A stretch of 64,000 nt of DNA from Chitinophaga lutea (GTDB lineage: Bacteria > Bacteroidota > Bacteroidia > Chitinophagales > Chitinophagaceae), in the NCBI RefSeq assembly GCF_003813775.1, contig NZ_RPDH01000002.1, positions 496,001 to 560,000 on the forward strand, read 5' to 3'. The notes under the pieces were generated by a model, which saw nothing but the letters and a program-made list of their open reading frames with translations, did no database searches and was not told where the DNA came from. Within the stretch, counting starts at the first letter, position 1; the number at the start of each line of letters is the position of its first letter. The position numbers were made by a program, and so were the translations under genes. This document shows, piece by piece, positions 53,345 to 62,404 of the stretch.

Positions 53345-53854
53345 ATGAAGACAAAGACCCGCACGACTACAAACCGCGGCAGCAAAACGCTGCCGGGCAA
53401 ACTGCTCTACAGCCCCCTCACCCTCTTAGCCCTGCCCGTGCTGCTGCTGGGCCTTTTTCTCCGCAGCGCCTGGCTGATCGTTCCGGCCGCCCTCCTGCTC
53501 AGCGGTTCGTTCGCTGCCCGGCTGGTCCGCGCCCGCACCGTGGTATCGCTCAATGAAAAAGGCATTTATTACGACAGCCCCTTCCGCCGGCTGCACTTCG
53601 AATGGCACGAAATCAGGGCCGCCGGGGTATATTACGTCAGCAAGGGGCAGGTGTACGAAGAAGACCATACCGAGCCATCTCCGCCTGAGCACGAGGGCAT
53701 CCCCCGCACGATTTATGTGTCGCTGCGCCCCGCTTATTCGCCTGCCCGGCACCGCCGCCTGGTGAATAAAACGGACATACATTTCCGGTGGAACCAGGAG
53801 GCCTGGGAAGTGATCACGGCCAAACGGGAAAAGGCGGTAACTGAAAAGGCATAA
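53345..53854 (+). CDS. Membrane protein with PH-like domain
   Basis: 169 residues. Two hydrophobic helices at about 25-42 and 44-60 (LLALPVLLLGLFLRSAWLIV), then a soluble part starting VVSLNEKGIYYDSPFRRLHF, EWHEIRAAGVYYVSKGQVYE. That pattern resembles bacterial PH domains (R/W-E-I strand). A second half contains IPRTIYVSLRPAYSPA. Function unknown; likely inner-membrane anchored with the domain inside. Confidence 0.65.
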   Translation: MKTKTRTTTNRGSKTLPGKLLYSPLTLLALPVLLLGLFLRSAWLIVPAALLLSGSFAARLVRARTVVSLNEKGIYYDSPFRRLHFEWHEIRAAGVYYVSKGQVYEEDHTEPSPPEHEGIPRTIYVSLRPAYSPARHRRLVNKTDIHFRWNQEAWEVITAKREKAVTEKA

Positions 53855-53974
53855 GGGTTTACCGGCGTACAGCGCGAACTCTTTCCGCCGCTTTCCCTCC
53901 CCGGCCGGCAGCTTCGGCCCGGGCAAACGCAGCGGCGAGGGATATTCGTTCTCAGCAACGGGCGAACTCGGCAC

Positions 53975-54002
53975 AAAAAAGCCCCGGCAAATCTGCCAGG
54001 GC
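53975..54002 (-). terminator. Terminator of the Bax inhibitor gene
   Basis: Minus-strand stem GCCC-GGCA/TGCC-GGGC with one mismatch, 4-base loop and TTTTTT; 29 bp past the stop. Confidence 0.75.
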
Positions 54003-54030
54003 CTTTCTATTCGTAGTAAATGCTTGTCGC

Positions 54031-54774
54031 TTAGCGGTTGCTGCTCAGTTTGGAGAGCAGGCGCAGTATCTCGAGGTACAGCCATACCAGCGTTACCAGC
54101 AGGGCAAAAGACGCATACCATTCAAAATACTTCGGCGCACCCTGCGCGATACCGTTTTCGATCATGTCGAAATCGATGATCAGCATGAGGGCGGCGATGG
54201 CGGTCACCAGAATGGAGAAACCGATGCCGATCAGGCTGCCTTCGTGCAGGAAGGGAATGCGGATATCGAAGAAACCGAGCACGAACGCGATCAGGTAAAA
54301 GATCGCAATGCCGGCCACCGCGGTGAACATGATGGATTTAAACCTTTCCGTGGCCCGGATGATGCGGGCGCGGTACAGGATGAGCATGCCGATGAAAGTA
54401 GCAATGGTGAGGCCCACCGCCTGGATCACGATACCGTCGGTACGGCTGGCGTAAAACGCGGAGATAGCACCCAGGAAAAGGCCTTCTGCCAGCGCATAGG
54501 CCGGCGCCAGGTAACTGGCCCACTCTTTTTTGAAGGAAATAACAATCGCCAGCACAAAACCACCCAGCGCTCCGCCGATCACGTAGGGCATCACGTTTTC
54601 TCCCTTGATGAATATACCCCAGGAATACACGGATGCAGCCAATACCATCGCCAGCAGAAACGCCATTTTACCGATCGTGCCGTTCAGGGTCATCGCGTCG
54701 CTGTACTGCGTTTGCGAAATCTCCTGGAAGGTCTTTTCTTTCAGTACAGGGTTGTTTGATTCAAATAATGCCAT
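54031..54774 (-). CDS. Bax inhibitor-1 / YccA family membrane protein
   Basis: 247 residues, seven hydrophobic helices. Family landmarks: MTLNGTIGKMAFLLAMVLAA near 29, YALAEGLFLGAISAFYASRT near 95, IDFDMIENGIAQGAPKYFEW near 205, and LVTLVWLYLEILRLLSKL at the C-terminus with the conserved Asp residues of the TMBIM calcium leak pore. In E. coli YccA modulates FtsH; here the role is inferred only. Promoter box at 54798-54805. Confidence 0.94.
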   Translation of the reverse strand: MALFESNNPVLKEKTFQEISQTQYSDAMTLNGTIGKMAFLLAMVLAASVYSWGIFIKGENVMPYVIGGALGGFVLAIVISFKKEWASYLAPAYALAEGLFLGAISAFYASRTDGIVIQAVGLTIATFIGMLILYRARIIRATERFKSIMFTAVAGIAIFYLIAFVLGFFDIRIPFLHEGSLIGIGFSILVTAIAALMLIIDFDMIENGIAQGAPKYFEWYASFALLVTLVWLYLEILRLLSKLSSNR

Positions 54775-54797
54775 ATTTCGTTCTGTTTTAATTCACT

Positions 54798-54805
54798 CAA
54801 ATATA
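54798..54805 (-). promoter_or_regulatory. Probable promoter of the Bax inhibitor gene, -7 box TATATTTG
   Basis: Minus-strand exact TAnnTTTG match, 23 bases before the ATG at 54774. Confidence 0.6.
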
Positions 54806-54827
54806 CAAAAAAAATTTAACGTTCAGC

Positions 54828-55373
54828 TCAGTCGTCTTTCCCGCCCTTCTCGCCTGTAAACCAATGCTCCTTGTCGCGGAATAGCACGTTAAAGGTGGTC
54901 AGCGACCCGTAAATGCGGGTGATGTATTGCTGCAGGTTCACCTTGTCTTCATCGCTCAGCAGCTTATGGGCGTTGATCTGCTGCTCCAGCACCCGCAGGC
55001 GGTCGCGCACCATCACGATCTTGTGGAAAAACACCTCAACGGGCACTTCCTTTCCTTTCTGCGACGGGTCTTTGGGCTGCAGCACCATCGTGCCGCCCAT
55101 CCAGCGGTCGCCAAGCGGCACCACTTCGGAGAAACCGCCCCACAGGCGGAGGATCTTCAACAGGGAGGTTTCCACCGCGGAAACGGTTTCGACTTCCACC
55201 GTTTCGTTTTCGGCATATAATACTTCGAACAGGGGATCGGTTTTGTCTACTTCCACCGTACCCTGGTTGATGAACGTCACCATGTACTGCGCGTATTTAA
55301 CACCGATGATCACACCGGGGCCAAAACGTGCATGCTGTACACGTGAGCCGATGCCTGCTGTCAGTTCTGTCAT
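54828..55373 (-). CDS. Tudor/CarD-like N-terminal domain protein of unknown function
   Basis: 181 residues from the ATG at 55373. The first 60 residues form a small beta barrel ([40 protein letters not shown]) like the C-terminal Tudor-type domain of PcrA/UvrD helicases. The rest is helical ([40 protein letters not shown]) with a basic-acidic end. It may bind RNA polymerase or nucleic acid (inference). Not assigned further. Confidence 0.75.
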   Translation of the reverse strand: MTELTAGIGSRVQHARFGPGVIIGVKYAQYMVTFINQGTVEVDKTDPLFEVLYAENETVEVETVSAVETSLLKILRLWGGFSEVVPLGDRWMGGTMVLQPKDPSQKGKEVPVEVFFHKIVMVRDRLRVLEQQINAHKLLSDEDKVNLQQYITRIYGSLTTFNVLFRDKEHWFTGEKGGKDD

Positions 55374-55438
55374 GTTTTTTTCCGGAAATATAATATAAGA
55401 TGTTGAATCATGCACCCTTTTCACCTTCATTTAACAGG

Positions 55439-56344
55439 TCATACGCCCTGCTCGGCGGCGTTGATTTCGCGGCCGGAGAAAGAAAGGATCGTATTGATGA
55501 GCATCCGGCGCATCCGGCGCTCGGTTTCCTTGTCGGGCCGCGGTATCAGGAACTGCACCTTGTAATGCACGAGGTCTTTTTTGATCTCGAGAATCTTCAG
55601 CGAAAAACTGTTTTCGGTGATGTTGCTGGCGAAAGGGCGCAGCACGCTTTTCAACTCCTGCTCCAGCTGGTCGGGCGACGACTGGTATTTGAGATCGAGC
55701 TCGAACTCGATGGTGAGCTTCTTGATGTTCTGCTTGCTCTGGTTGAGCACCATCGATGAAAAGATCACGGAATTGGGGATGAGCACGATGTCGTCGTCGT
55801 CGTTCTGCAGCACCACGTTGATCAGCGTAATGTCGAGCACCTTGCCCTTGTAATCTCCCACCCTGATCTGGTCGCCGAGCGAAAGCTGGTCGGAAAACAT
55901 GATGATGAGGCCGTTGATCATATTGGCCACGTATTCCTTGGACAGCAGGGCGAACGCGGCGGCGGCGATACTGAGACTGAAAAACAGGTCTTTGATATTG
56001 GCCCCGAACAGGGTGAGCACCGCCACCAGGAACATGATGGTGTTGAGCACGGACGAAATGCGGTTCAGCCCCAGCACGAAGTTATCGCGCGTGAGCCGCT
56101 GCAGCCGGTGTTTACTGAGGTACCACGATATCATCACTATCCACCCGATGGATATCAGCAGGTTGGCCCCGAGGAAGAGCGACAGCGCATTCACGGCCCT
56201 GCCGAGCCAGCTGTATTTTTCGAACAGATCGTGCTTGGAGAAGTTGAAGAGCAGTACAGCCAGGTACACCACGAGTTTCAGGATAAACACAAGTATCTCA
56301 TTCCTGAACCGTTTCTTATTGTATGTAGCCTGATCTGTTACCAT
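55439..56344 (-). CDS. Small-conductance mechanosensitive channel (MscS family)
   Basis: 301 residues. Four membrane helices, the last two leading to the MscS core: IAAAAFALLSKEYVANMING (pore lining), LIIMFSDQLSLGDQIRVGDY (beta domain) and KVLDITLINVVLQNDDDDIV, IPNSVIFSSMVLNQSK. Close to the 286-residue standard size and separate from the larger channel at 31.8-34.2 kb. A promoter box lies at 56372-56379. Confidence 0.92.
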   Translation of the reverse strand: MVTDQATYNKKRFRNEILVFILKLVVYLAVLLFNFSKHDLFEKYSWLGRAVNALSLFLGANLLISIGWIVMISWYLSKHRLQRLTRDNFVLGLNRISSVLNTIMFLVAVLTLFGANIKDLFFSLSIAAAAFALLSKEYVANMINGLIIMFSDQLSLGDQIRVGDYKGKVLDITLINVVLQNDDDDIVLIPNSVIFSSMVLNQSKQNIKKLTIEFELDLKYQSSPDQLEQELKSVLRPFASNITENSFSLKILEIKKDLVHYKVQFLIPRPDKETERRMRRMLINTILSFSGREINAAEQGV

Positions 56345-56371
56345 GGGTTATTCATTTTGCATCCTAGGCTG

Positions 56372-56379
56372 CAAAAATA
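56372..56379 (-). promoter_or_regulatory. Probable promoter of the MscS gene, -7 box TATTTTTG
   Basis: Minus-strand TAnnTTTG match, 27 bases before the ATG at 56344. Confidence 0.55.
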
Positions 56380-56484
56380 GGTAATTATGAGGCATGGAAA
56401 AAGTGACGCCGGGCGAAAATGAAGGCGCTTTGGATAATTCCTTCTCCATCGCAACAAAAAAGAAGAAACGTTGTTTTGCAGAGT

Positions 56485-57330
56485 ATGACGGTTTCAGATT
56501 TCAACTGGGAGTTTGCGGGCACGCATTTTCATGGCATGCAATGGCGTCCGGAAAAATTCGGCAGCCTCTTCATCATCATTCACGGCATCGGGGAACATGT
56601 GGGCCGGTACACCCATGTAGCGCGGTTTTTCGCAGAAGAAGGATACCTGGTAGCGGGAATCGACCACTACGGCCACGGCAAAAGCGACGGCAAGCCCGGC
56701 GCCAGCAAAACGCTGGATGAGATCTTCGACTACGTCGACGCCTTTATCGGGCACATGCAGCATGTGTACCGCATGCCGGTGGTGCTGTACGGCCACAGCA
56801 TGGGCGGTGGCATCCTGACGGGTTTCCTGCTACACCGCCATCCTCGGGTCAAAGCGGCCATCATTTCCGCCCCGGCGCTGATCGTGGCACGCAACCCCAA
56901 TGCGTTGCTGCGGGGCGTGCTGGGCATCGGCGCCGCGCTCTTCCCCCATCTGCGCATCGCCCAGGGCCTCGACATCCATAAAATCTCGCACGACCCTGCC
57001 GAAATAGAAAAGTTCACAGCGGATCCGCTGCGGCACGACAAAGCCAGCCTGCGCCTCCTGCACCTGCTGGTGTCCAATGGCCGCTGGTGCCTCGAACATG
57101 CCGGGCGCCTGCAGGTGCCCGCACTCCTGCTGCACGGCGACGCCGATGAATTCACCAGTGTGGCCGGCTCGCGGACATTCGCGGAGCGGGCGCCGAAACA
57201 ATTACTGACTTACAAGGAATGGAAAGGATTCTATCACGAAATGCATAACGAGCCGGAGAAAATGCAGGTGCTGCAATTCATGGCCGGCTGGCTGAGCCAT
57301 CTGCCAGGTGCAGCGCCTCCAGTAACATAA
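56485..57330 (+). CDS. Alpha/beta hydrolase, monoacylglycerol lipase-like
   Basis: 281 residues from the ATG at 56485; an in-frame ATG at 56419 would add 22 residues without family similarity. Features: IIHGIGEHVGRYTHVARFF (about 31-49, oxyanion-forming), nucleophile Ser105 in LYGHSMGGGI, Asp in LLHGDADEFTSVAGS near 236, His in KGFYHEMHNEPEK near 262. The HGxGEHxxRY and GHSMGG signatures match the serine aminopeptidase S33/monoacylglycerol lipase group. The 3' end overlaps the converging GH76 gene by 53 bp. Confidence 0.9.
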   Translation: MTVSDFNWEFAGTHFHGMQWRPEKFGSLFIIIHGIGEHVGRYTHVARFFAEEGYLVAGIDHYGHGKSDGKPGASKTLDEIFDYVDAFIGHMQHVYRMPVVLYGHSMGGGILTGFLLHRHPRVKAAIISAPALIVARNPNALLRGVLGIGAALFPHLRIAQGLDIHKISHDPAEIEKFTADPLRHDKASLRLLHLLVSNGRWCLEHAGRLQVPALLLHGDADEFTSVAGSRTFAERAPKQLLTYKEWKGFYHEMHNEPEKMQVLQFMAGWLSHLPGAAPPVT

Positions 57331-58387
57331 TGCCGCTCATCTGTATGGACGCATCCTGCCCAATCGTGGCCGGCGCCTTGCACCAGCGGGTGTCGAACAG
57401 GTATTCCGGCCGGCGGGTGCCGTTTTCCAGCAAACTGCGGCCATTGTTGCGCAGCCAGGCAAGGAAAGCTTCTTTTTCGGCGGCCTCCAGTTTGCCGCGC
57501 AATAGCAGCTGGGTGAAGTACCGCACAAAAATCCCCTTGAACAATCCGCCGTCGCCGTTATTCTCCCCTTTCAAAATGCCCTGTGGCGAAAACCGCACCG
57601 TATCGCGCACCACAAAACGGGCCGTGCGCAACGCGCTTTCGAGATATTCCGGCTGCCCGGTAAGGGTGTACAATTCCAGCGCGCCGCCCAGCCAGGTGCC
57701 CTGGTTGTAGGTAAACACCATGCCGGGATTTTTATTGACCTGCGCTTCCCCGTTCTTCACCTGGACATTATCCCACACAGTGCCGTTTTCGGGGTTGATG
57801 AGATGCGCCTGCTGCCAGCGGTAAATCTTCGTCGCCATGGCCAGGTCGCTTTCCCTTTTGAAAAGCCGGTACATCCGCGCGGCGATGATCATGGCCGGGC
57901 CGTTGGAGCAGGCGTTTTTGGAATGCGGGGTGGTTTTCATCCACATGATGCCGCCGCCCGCCACGGGCGTCCAGCCTTTTTGAATGTCGGCCCACAAGGT
58001 ATCCGCCAGCCGCGCGTACCGCGTATGACCGGTGGCTTCATAAGCGCGCAGAAGCGCGAGCGCCAGCCATTGTTCGTCGTCGTAGAAATCATTGTACCAG
58101 GAGCTTCCGTTCATGCGGTGCATACCGTCGAGCAGCTGGTCGAGCTGCTGTATGTAGCTGTTCCGCTTCGTGCGCAGGTAACCGTCCACCATCAGGTCGG
58201 CCGCGTGCGCGTTCCACCAGTAGTCGAAGCTCCGGTTGCCGGTATTGTTGTGCTGGTAATATTGCCGGGAAGCAGACCAGTATTGGGTGTTGAGGGCATG
58301 GTAACCGCTGTCTGCCGCGGCGCCCCAGTGCTGCGCGCAAACGGAAAAGCCGTGCAGCAGGCAAAGGAGGAATAAACTGTAGCGCAT
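57278..58387 (-). CDS. Glycoside hydrolase family 76 protein (alpha-1,6-mannanase type)
   Basis: 369 residues with a signal peptide (MRYSLFLLCLLHGFSVCAQ). The (alpha/alpha)6 fold is marked by FDYWWNAHAADLMVDGYLRT, the catalytic Asp pair D103-D104 in YNDFYDDEQWLALALLR, and GGGIMWMKTTPHSKNACSNG near 142. FTYNQGTWLGGALELY follows near 225. GH76 enzymes cleave alpha-1,6-mannan such as fungal cell wall. It follows the thioredoxin gene by 16 bp, and its 3' end overlaps the hydrolase gene. Confidence 0.93.
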   Translation of the reverse strand: MRYSLFLLCLLHGFSVCAQHWGAAADSGYHALNTQYWSASRQYYQHNNTGNRSFDYWWNAHAADLMVDGYLRTKRNSYIQQLDQLLDGMHRMNGSSWYNDFYDDEQWLALALLRAYEATGHTRYARLADTLWADIQKGWTPVAGGGIMWMKTTPHSKNACSNGPAMIIAARMYRLFKRESDLAMATKIYRWQQAHLINPENGTVWDNVQVKNGEAQVNKNPGMVFTYNQGTWLGGALELYTLTGQPEYLESALRTARFVVRDTVRFSPQGILKGENNGDGGLFKGIFVRYFTQLLLRGKLEAAEKEAFLAWLRNNGRSLLENGTRRPEYLFDTRWCKAPATIGQDASIQMSGIMLLEALHLADGSASRP

Positions 58388-58403
58388 GCAACAAAATAAA
58401 AAC

Positions 58404-59747
58404 TTAGGGAATACTTTCCAGTTTTATTTTATAAGTGTTCAGCAACTCTTCGTTGTTGTTTTGCCGGGACACGAGGTCCATTGCCGTGCGGATGGCTTTT
58501 TTGGCCTCTTCGTTCCGCTGCGCCTTGATATACAGGTTGCAGACGTTCTCGTATACCAAGGGGTTTTCAGGGGTGTATTGCACGGCCTTTTCCGCCCACG
58601 ACAAAGCCCTTTCGAATTCCGGTTTTCCTGCCGGGAACATGGCCCCATAAAACCGGGAATGGTTCTGCAGAATGATACCGACCTGTTTGGAATAGGCATG
58701 GCGGTTCCGTTCGTCGTTGCCGTCGTACACTTCCTCAAACCGGAGCCTGTCGTATTTCGCCAGCGTATCCGGCGGCAGTTGCGCCAGGCTGTCGATGAAC
58801 GGCACGCCTTCGGTGAAGTATCGATCCTTCGGGTAATTACGGTAAAGAAAATGCAGGCGGAAAGCATCGAATACCAGCGGGTACAGTACAGACGCGTTCC
58901 GGATGCGGGCGCTTTGCGCGGTGAGCCGGTTCAGCAGCGTATCGTTTTTGGCGGTGAGCTGCCTCATCATGGTTTCGGTGATCAGGTTGCTCAATATCAC
59001 CCCCAGTTTTTCAGCGTTGGTGCGGCGTACGACGTCCGGTTCCACATCCGGCGTGAGCACCGCCTCTCCGGTAAAAAAAGCCTGGTGGTCGAGGATGTAG
59101 TTGAATGTGCGGGATTGTACATCCGTCACATGTTTCAACAGGAACTGCCCCTGCTCCGGCTGCTCCAGTTCCGCCGGCGTCAGCAGGCTGAGATATTGGT
59201 CCAGTGCGGCGGTTGCGGCGGTGTCTTTTTGCAGGCTGTGCATGCGGGCCACATACTGGCGCAGGAATTCCCTGTCTGTTTTTTTCTCTTCGTACAGCCG
59301 GGCCATCTCCTGCTCCGATTCTCCGCTGGCGGATTCGCGCAACGCGGCGTTGGCATGCGCCAGGAAAACACGGGGATTGTTATTGTATCCTCCGGCACGG
59401 TACACCAGGTCGCCGTTGCCGTTCACCCAGAGGTAAGTGGGATAAGATTTCACGTTGAATTGCCCTGCTACAAACCGGCCATCGCTTTCGGCATCGAGCT
59501 GGAGGTTGATGAAGTGGGTGTTGAACACTTCGCCGACCCCGGGCAGCGGGAATATTTCCTCTTCCATTTTTTTGCAGGGCACACACCAGTCGGTATACAC
59601 ATCCACAAAGACCAGCTTGCCTGTTTTCTGGGCTTCGGCCAGGGCTTTGCGCCATGAACCTTTAAAAAACCGGATACCGGGTTTGGAAGATTGGGCACCT
59701 GCCAGGAGGGTGGTCAGTACAATGGCCAGGGTCAGCAAATATTTCAT
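58404..59747 (-). CDS. Secreted thioredoxin-domain protein with helical C-terminus
   Basis: 447 residues from the ATG at 59747, which opens a signal peptide (MKYLLTLAIVLTTLLAGAQ); the longer frame to 59894 is rejected. The thioredoxin fold has C55VPC58 in VFVDVYTDWCVPCKKME and the cis-Pro in VKSYPTYLWVNGNGDLVYR near 108. The remaining 300 residues are helical, with a TPR-like end (FERALSWAEKAVQYTPENPL, YIKAQRNEEAKKAIRTAMD). Likely a periplasmic disulfide reductase or chaperone-like protein. Probably co-transcribed with GH76. Confidence 0.88.
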   Translation of the reverse strand: MKYLLTLAIVLTTLLAGAQSSKPGIRFFKGSWRKALAEAQKTGKLVFVDVYTDWCVPCKKMEEEIFPLPGVGEVFNTHFINLQLDAESDGRFVAGQFNVKSYPTYLWVNGNGDLVYRAGGYNNNPRVFLAHANAALRESASGESEQEMARLYEEKKTDREFLRQYVARMHSLQKDTAATAALDQYLSLLTPAELEQPEQGQFLLKHVTDVQSRTFNYILDHQAFFTGEAVLTPDVEPDVVRRTNAEKLGVILSNLITETMMRQLTAKNDTLLNRLTAQSARIRNASVLYPLVFDAFRLHFLYRNYPKDRYFTEGVPFIDSLAQLPPDTLAKYDRLRFEEVYDGNDERNRHAYSKQVGIILQNHSRFYGAMFPAGKPEFERALSWAEKAVQYTPENPLVYENVCNLYIKAQRNEEAKKAIRTAMDLVSRQNNNEELLNTYKIKLESIP

Positions 59748-59797
59748 GTCGGGATTTTCTGTGATCCAATTTACACATTTTATGAGTAACGGGGGCT

Positions 59798-59928
59798 TAT
59801 CGTACCGGCACCGGCTCCACTGTAAAACCGCTCCTTTGCAGGCCCGCCAGTATGCCATCACTGTAAAACAGGTGTGCAAGGCCCACTGCCACAAAACAAT
59901 CGGTGCCTTTCAGGAGCTTGGCCGCGAA
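59798..59928 (-). pseudogene. 3' relic of a TraB/GumN family gene
   Basis: The minus strand reads FFAAKLLKGTDCFVAVGLAH, then LFYSDGILAGLQRSGFTV and EPVPVR before a TAA at 59798. This is the conserved C-terminal block of TraB/GumN proteins (F-V-A-V-G-x-x-H-L...L-x-x-x-G-F-x-V-x-P-V). Only about 43 codons remain, and the upstream end runs into the terminator at 59927-59960, so the rest of the gene has been deleted. Confidence 0.75.
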
Positions 59929-59960
59929 AAAGGTCAGGCTGTATGTAGCCTGACCTTTTT
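59927..59960 (-). terminator. Bidirectional terminator after the alcohol dehydrogenase gene
   Basis: Perfect 9-bp stem GGTCAGGCT/AGCCTGACC, loop of 6, with A-run before and T-run after, so it can stop transcription from both sides. It lies 27 bp past the dehydrogenase stop. Confidence 0.9.
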
Positions 59961-59986
59961 ATATTAAGAACATCGGAATGCTGCTA

Positions 59987-61030
59987 TCAGAGGGTGGCCA
60001 TATCGATCACGAAGCGGTAGCGCACATCGCCTTTCAGCATCCGCTCGTATGCTTCATTAATATCCTTGATGTCGATCACTTCCACGTCCGACACGATATT
60101 ATGTTCGGCGCAGTAGTCGAGCATTTCCTGCGTTTCGGGAATACCGCCGATCATCGACCCGGCGATGCTCCGGCGTTTGCCGATGAGGTTGAAACCGAGC
60201 ACTTCGGTTGGCGTAGGCGGCACGCCCACACAGATCTGCACACCGTTCACCCTGAGCATGGACAATACCTTGTTGTAATCGTGCGGGGCGGATACGGTAT
60301 CGATGATAAAATCGAAGTAACCGCGCACGCTTTTCACCTGTCCGGGATCGGAGGTCAGCACGAATTTATGCGCCCCCAGCCTGCGGGCATCGGCCTCTTT
60401 GGCCGCGGACGTACTGAGCATGGTTACTTCCGCACCGAAAGAAGCGGCGAACTTCACGGCCATATGCCCCAGGCCACCCAGACCGATCACGCCCACCTTA
60501 TGCCCCTTGCCTACTTTCCAGTGGCGCAGCGGCGAATAAGTGGTGATACCGGCGCAGAGCAGCGGCGCCACGGCGGGCAGCGGCAGTTTGTCCGACACCC
60601 TGAGCACAAAAGCTTCGTCGGTCACGATCATGCTCGAATAACCGCCGTAGGTAGGCGTTTTATGGTCCTGCTCCAGCGAATTATACGTGCCGGAGGAGCC
60701 GTTCTCGCAATACTGCTCCAGCCCTTCCCTACAGGGGTCGCAATGGCGGCAGCTGTCTACCAGGCAGCCCACCGCGGCCAGGTCCCCTGCTTTGAAGCGG
60801 GTCACTTTATCGCCCACTTTCGTTACGCGCCCTACAATTTCGTGGCCGGGCACCATCGGGAAAATGGCGCCGCCCCATTCGTCGCGGATCTGGTGCAGGT
60901 CGCTGTGGCATACGCCGCAATAGAGAATATCGAACTGTACGTCGTGCGGGCCCGGCTCGCGCCGGCTGAAATTCCAGGGAGCGAGCGGTGTGGTGGCATT
61001 CTGCGCTGCATAAGCTTTTACTTGAGACAT
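59987..61030 (-). CDS. Zinc-dependent NAD(P) alcohol dehydrogenase, YahK/cinnamyl type
   Basis: 347 residues from the ATG at 61030. Catalytic zinc ligands: Cys in LYCGVCHSDLHQI, His-Glu in VPGHEIVGRV; structural zinc cysteines in DSCRHCDPCREGLEQYC. The Rossmann motif is GVIGLGGLGHMAVKFAASFG. It belongs to the broad aldehyde reductase group (YahK, YjgB, cinnamyl alcohol dehydrogenase) that reduces aldehydes with NADPH. Third gene of an operon with DUF2141 and DUF2490 genes (gaps 33 and 22 bp), closed by the terminator at 59927. Confidence 0.94.
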   Translation of the reverse strand: MSQVKAYAAQNATTPLAPWNFSRREPGPHDVQFDILYCGVCHSDLHQIRDEWGGAIFPMVPGHEIVGRVTKVGDKVTRFKAGDLAAVGCLVDSCRHCDPCREGLEQYCENGSSGTYNSLEQDHKTPTYGGYSSMIVTDEAFVLRVSDKLPLPAVAPLLCAGITTYSPLRHWKVGKGHKVGVIGLGGLGHMAVKFAASFGAEVTMLSTSAAKEADARRLGAHKFVLTSDPGQVKSVRGYFDFIIDTVSAPHDYNKVLSMLRVNGVQICVGVPPTPTEVLGFNLIGKRRSIAGSMIGGIPETQEMLDYCAEHNIVSDVEVIDIKDINEAYERMLKGDVRYRFVIDMATL

Positions 61031-61063
61031 TGTGTTGATTATTTTAAGCGTCAATATTCCAGG

Positions 61064-61843
61064 TCATTCATCTTCGAACATCATCGGCGGTCCGGTAACG
61101 CCGCGCTTTCCGCGGCGGGCATCGAGGGTGTAGTAAAAAAAGAGCCGGAGCGTATGGTTCCGGTCGTACTGGTAGCCGCCGGCTTTTTGCTGGTACACGA
61201 GCATGTACCCCAGGTCATAACTCCAGCCTTTGCCGATGTTCTGCCGGATGCCGCCGAAAAGCCGCACCTGGTCGAACGTATTAAAGATAACGGATCTCCC
61301 GAATTGAATAAGCACTTCATTGGCGAAACTGATTTGCGGGAAGTGCGGTTTGGCGGAGAGCGGGATGCCCAGGCTGAGCAGGTACCGCAGGCGGTTGGAA
61401 TAGGTGTAGGAACCCGTCGAGCGGTCGCCCGTAATGGTTTCGCGCCAGCGGTGCTCGTCGCGGAAACGGTTGAGGATGCCTACTTTGCCGAGGGTGCTGG
61501 TGTAGATCACCTGTTCGTACAGGCGGTTCTCATCCGAAAACGTATGCAGCCCGGGCTGCGGGGGCGCCAGCCACATATGCGCGTACCCCGCCACGATGGA
61601 AAGATTGTCGTGGAGCCAATAGCTGGCGCCGCCGCGCACAAAATAAAACGAAGGGTTGGCGAGGAAGTTATTCCTGCGCACATGCACGTCTGCAATGGTG
61701 CCCCAGCGGTGGCTGAGGCGGATGGTGCTGTTGACCGACAGCCAGACCTGCTGCTGGTCGTTGATCTGTTTGGCCGGCGGGGTTTGCGCCGCTGCAGCCA
61801 AGCAGGCATGCCATGCGAGTAAGGATAGGATAAACCGGGTCAT
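61064..61843 (-). CDS. DUF2490 outer-membrane beta-barrel-like protein
   Basis: 259 residues with a signal peptide (FILSLLAWHACLAAAAQ). Alternating amphipathic strands follow: QQVWLSVNSTIRLSHRWGTI, RGGASYWLHDNLSIVAGYAH, RDEHRWRETITGDRSTGSYT, LRYLLSLGIPLS, SYDLGYMLVYQQ. It ends in an aromatic-rich strand near LRLFFYYTLD. This fits the DUF2490 family, predicted outer-membrane barrel. Function unknown. Middle gene of the three-gene unit. Confidence 0.88.
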   Translation of the reverse strand: MTRFILSLLAWHACLAAAAQTPPAKQINDQQQVWLSVNSTIRLSHRWGTIADVHVRRNNFLANPSFYFVRGGASYWLHDNLSIVAGYAHMWLAPPQPGLHTFSDENRLYEQVIYTSTLGKVGILNRFRDEHRWRETITGDRSTGSYTYSNRLRYLLSLGIPLSAKPHFPQISFANEVLIQFGRSVIFNTFDQVRLFGGIRQNIGKGWSYDLGYMLVYQQKAGGYQYDRNHTLRLFFYYTLDARRGKRGVTGPPMMFEDE

Positions 61844-61865
61844 CGCAGTAACAACAATGCCGCAC

Positions 61866-62297
61866 TCATTTTAGTTTGATGGAAAGGTTGCCGGGCGCAT
61901 CTTTCACTTCGAACACCGCTTCTTCGTAAGTAGCGGCGCGCATGGCCGGCAACACGTTGTTGGAGAAACCGTACTTTTCGCGGGGAATGCCCACCAGGTT
62001 GGTATCAAGCTCGCCGTTACCATTTTCGTCGAGGAATACGGAAATGGCGTATTTACCGGCCGGGATGCGGTCGAATTCCACCAGTACTTCACTTTTACCG
62101 CTGACCGGCACCACTTTGGCGAATACCGTTTTATCGCGTTTCATAAAGGTGCCCGCATTGCCGTACCAGCCGATGTAGAGCTTGCCCGTTTTATTTCCGA
62201 GGTTCGTGACTTTGACCGCGTATTTCGTTTGTGCGCCCGCGGTAAGGCAGCTGAAGAGGGTTAGAATGAGGCCGGGGATGAGGTAACGTAAAGCCAT
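61866..62297 (-). CDS. DUF2141 domain-containing secreted protein
   Basis: 143 residues with a signal peptide (LIPGLILTLFSCLTAGAQ). The DUF2141 core is visible: GKLYIGWYGNAGTFMKRD, KYAISVFLDENGNGELDTNL (calcium-like D-x-N-x-N-G-x-L-D loop) and GIPREKYGFSNNVLPAMRAA. Typically periplasmic; function unknown. First gene of the operon with DUF2490 and the alcohol dehydrogenase. Confidence 0.92.
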   Translation of the reverse strand: MALRYLIPGLILTLFSCLTAGAQTKYAVKVTNLGNKTGKLYIGWYGNAGTFMKRDKTVFAKVVPVSGKSEVLVEFDRIPAGKYAISVFLDENGNGELDTNLVGIPREKYGFSNNVLPAMRAATYEEAVFEVKDAPGNLSIKLK

Positions 62298-62404
62298 AAA
62301 GTTGTTTTAACAATTGAAGGAAAAACTGTGCCGGAACGGATGGCGCATTATTTGATGCTGATGCAATGATAATCACTTTTATTCAACCCATTAAAAGTAA
62401 GATC

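Noticed and set aside
59978..61822. 614-codon frame opposite the dehydrogenase and DUF2490 genes
   Set aside because: It spans two well-supported genes on the other strand and has no family features.
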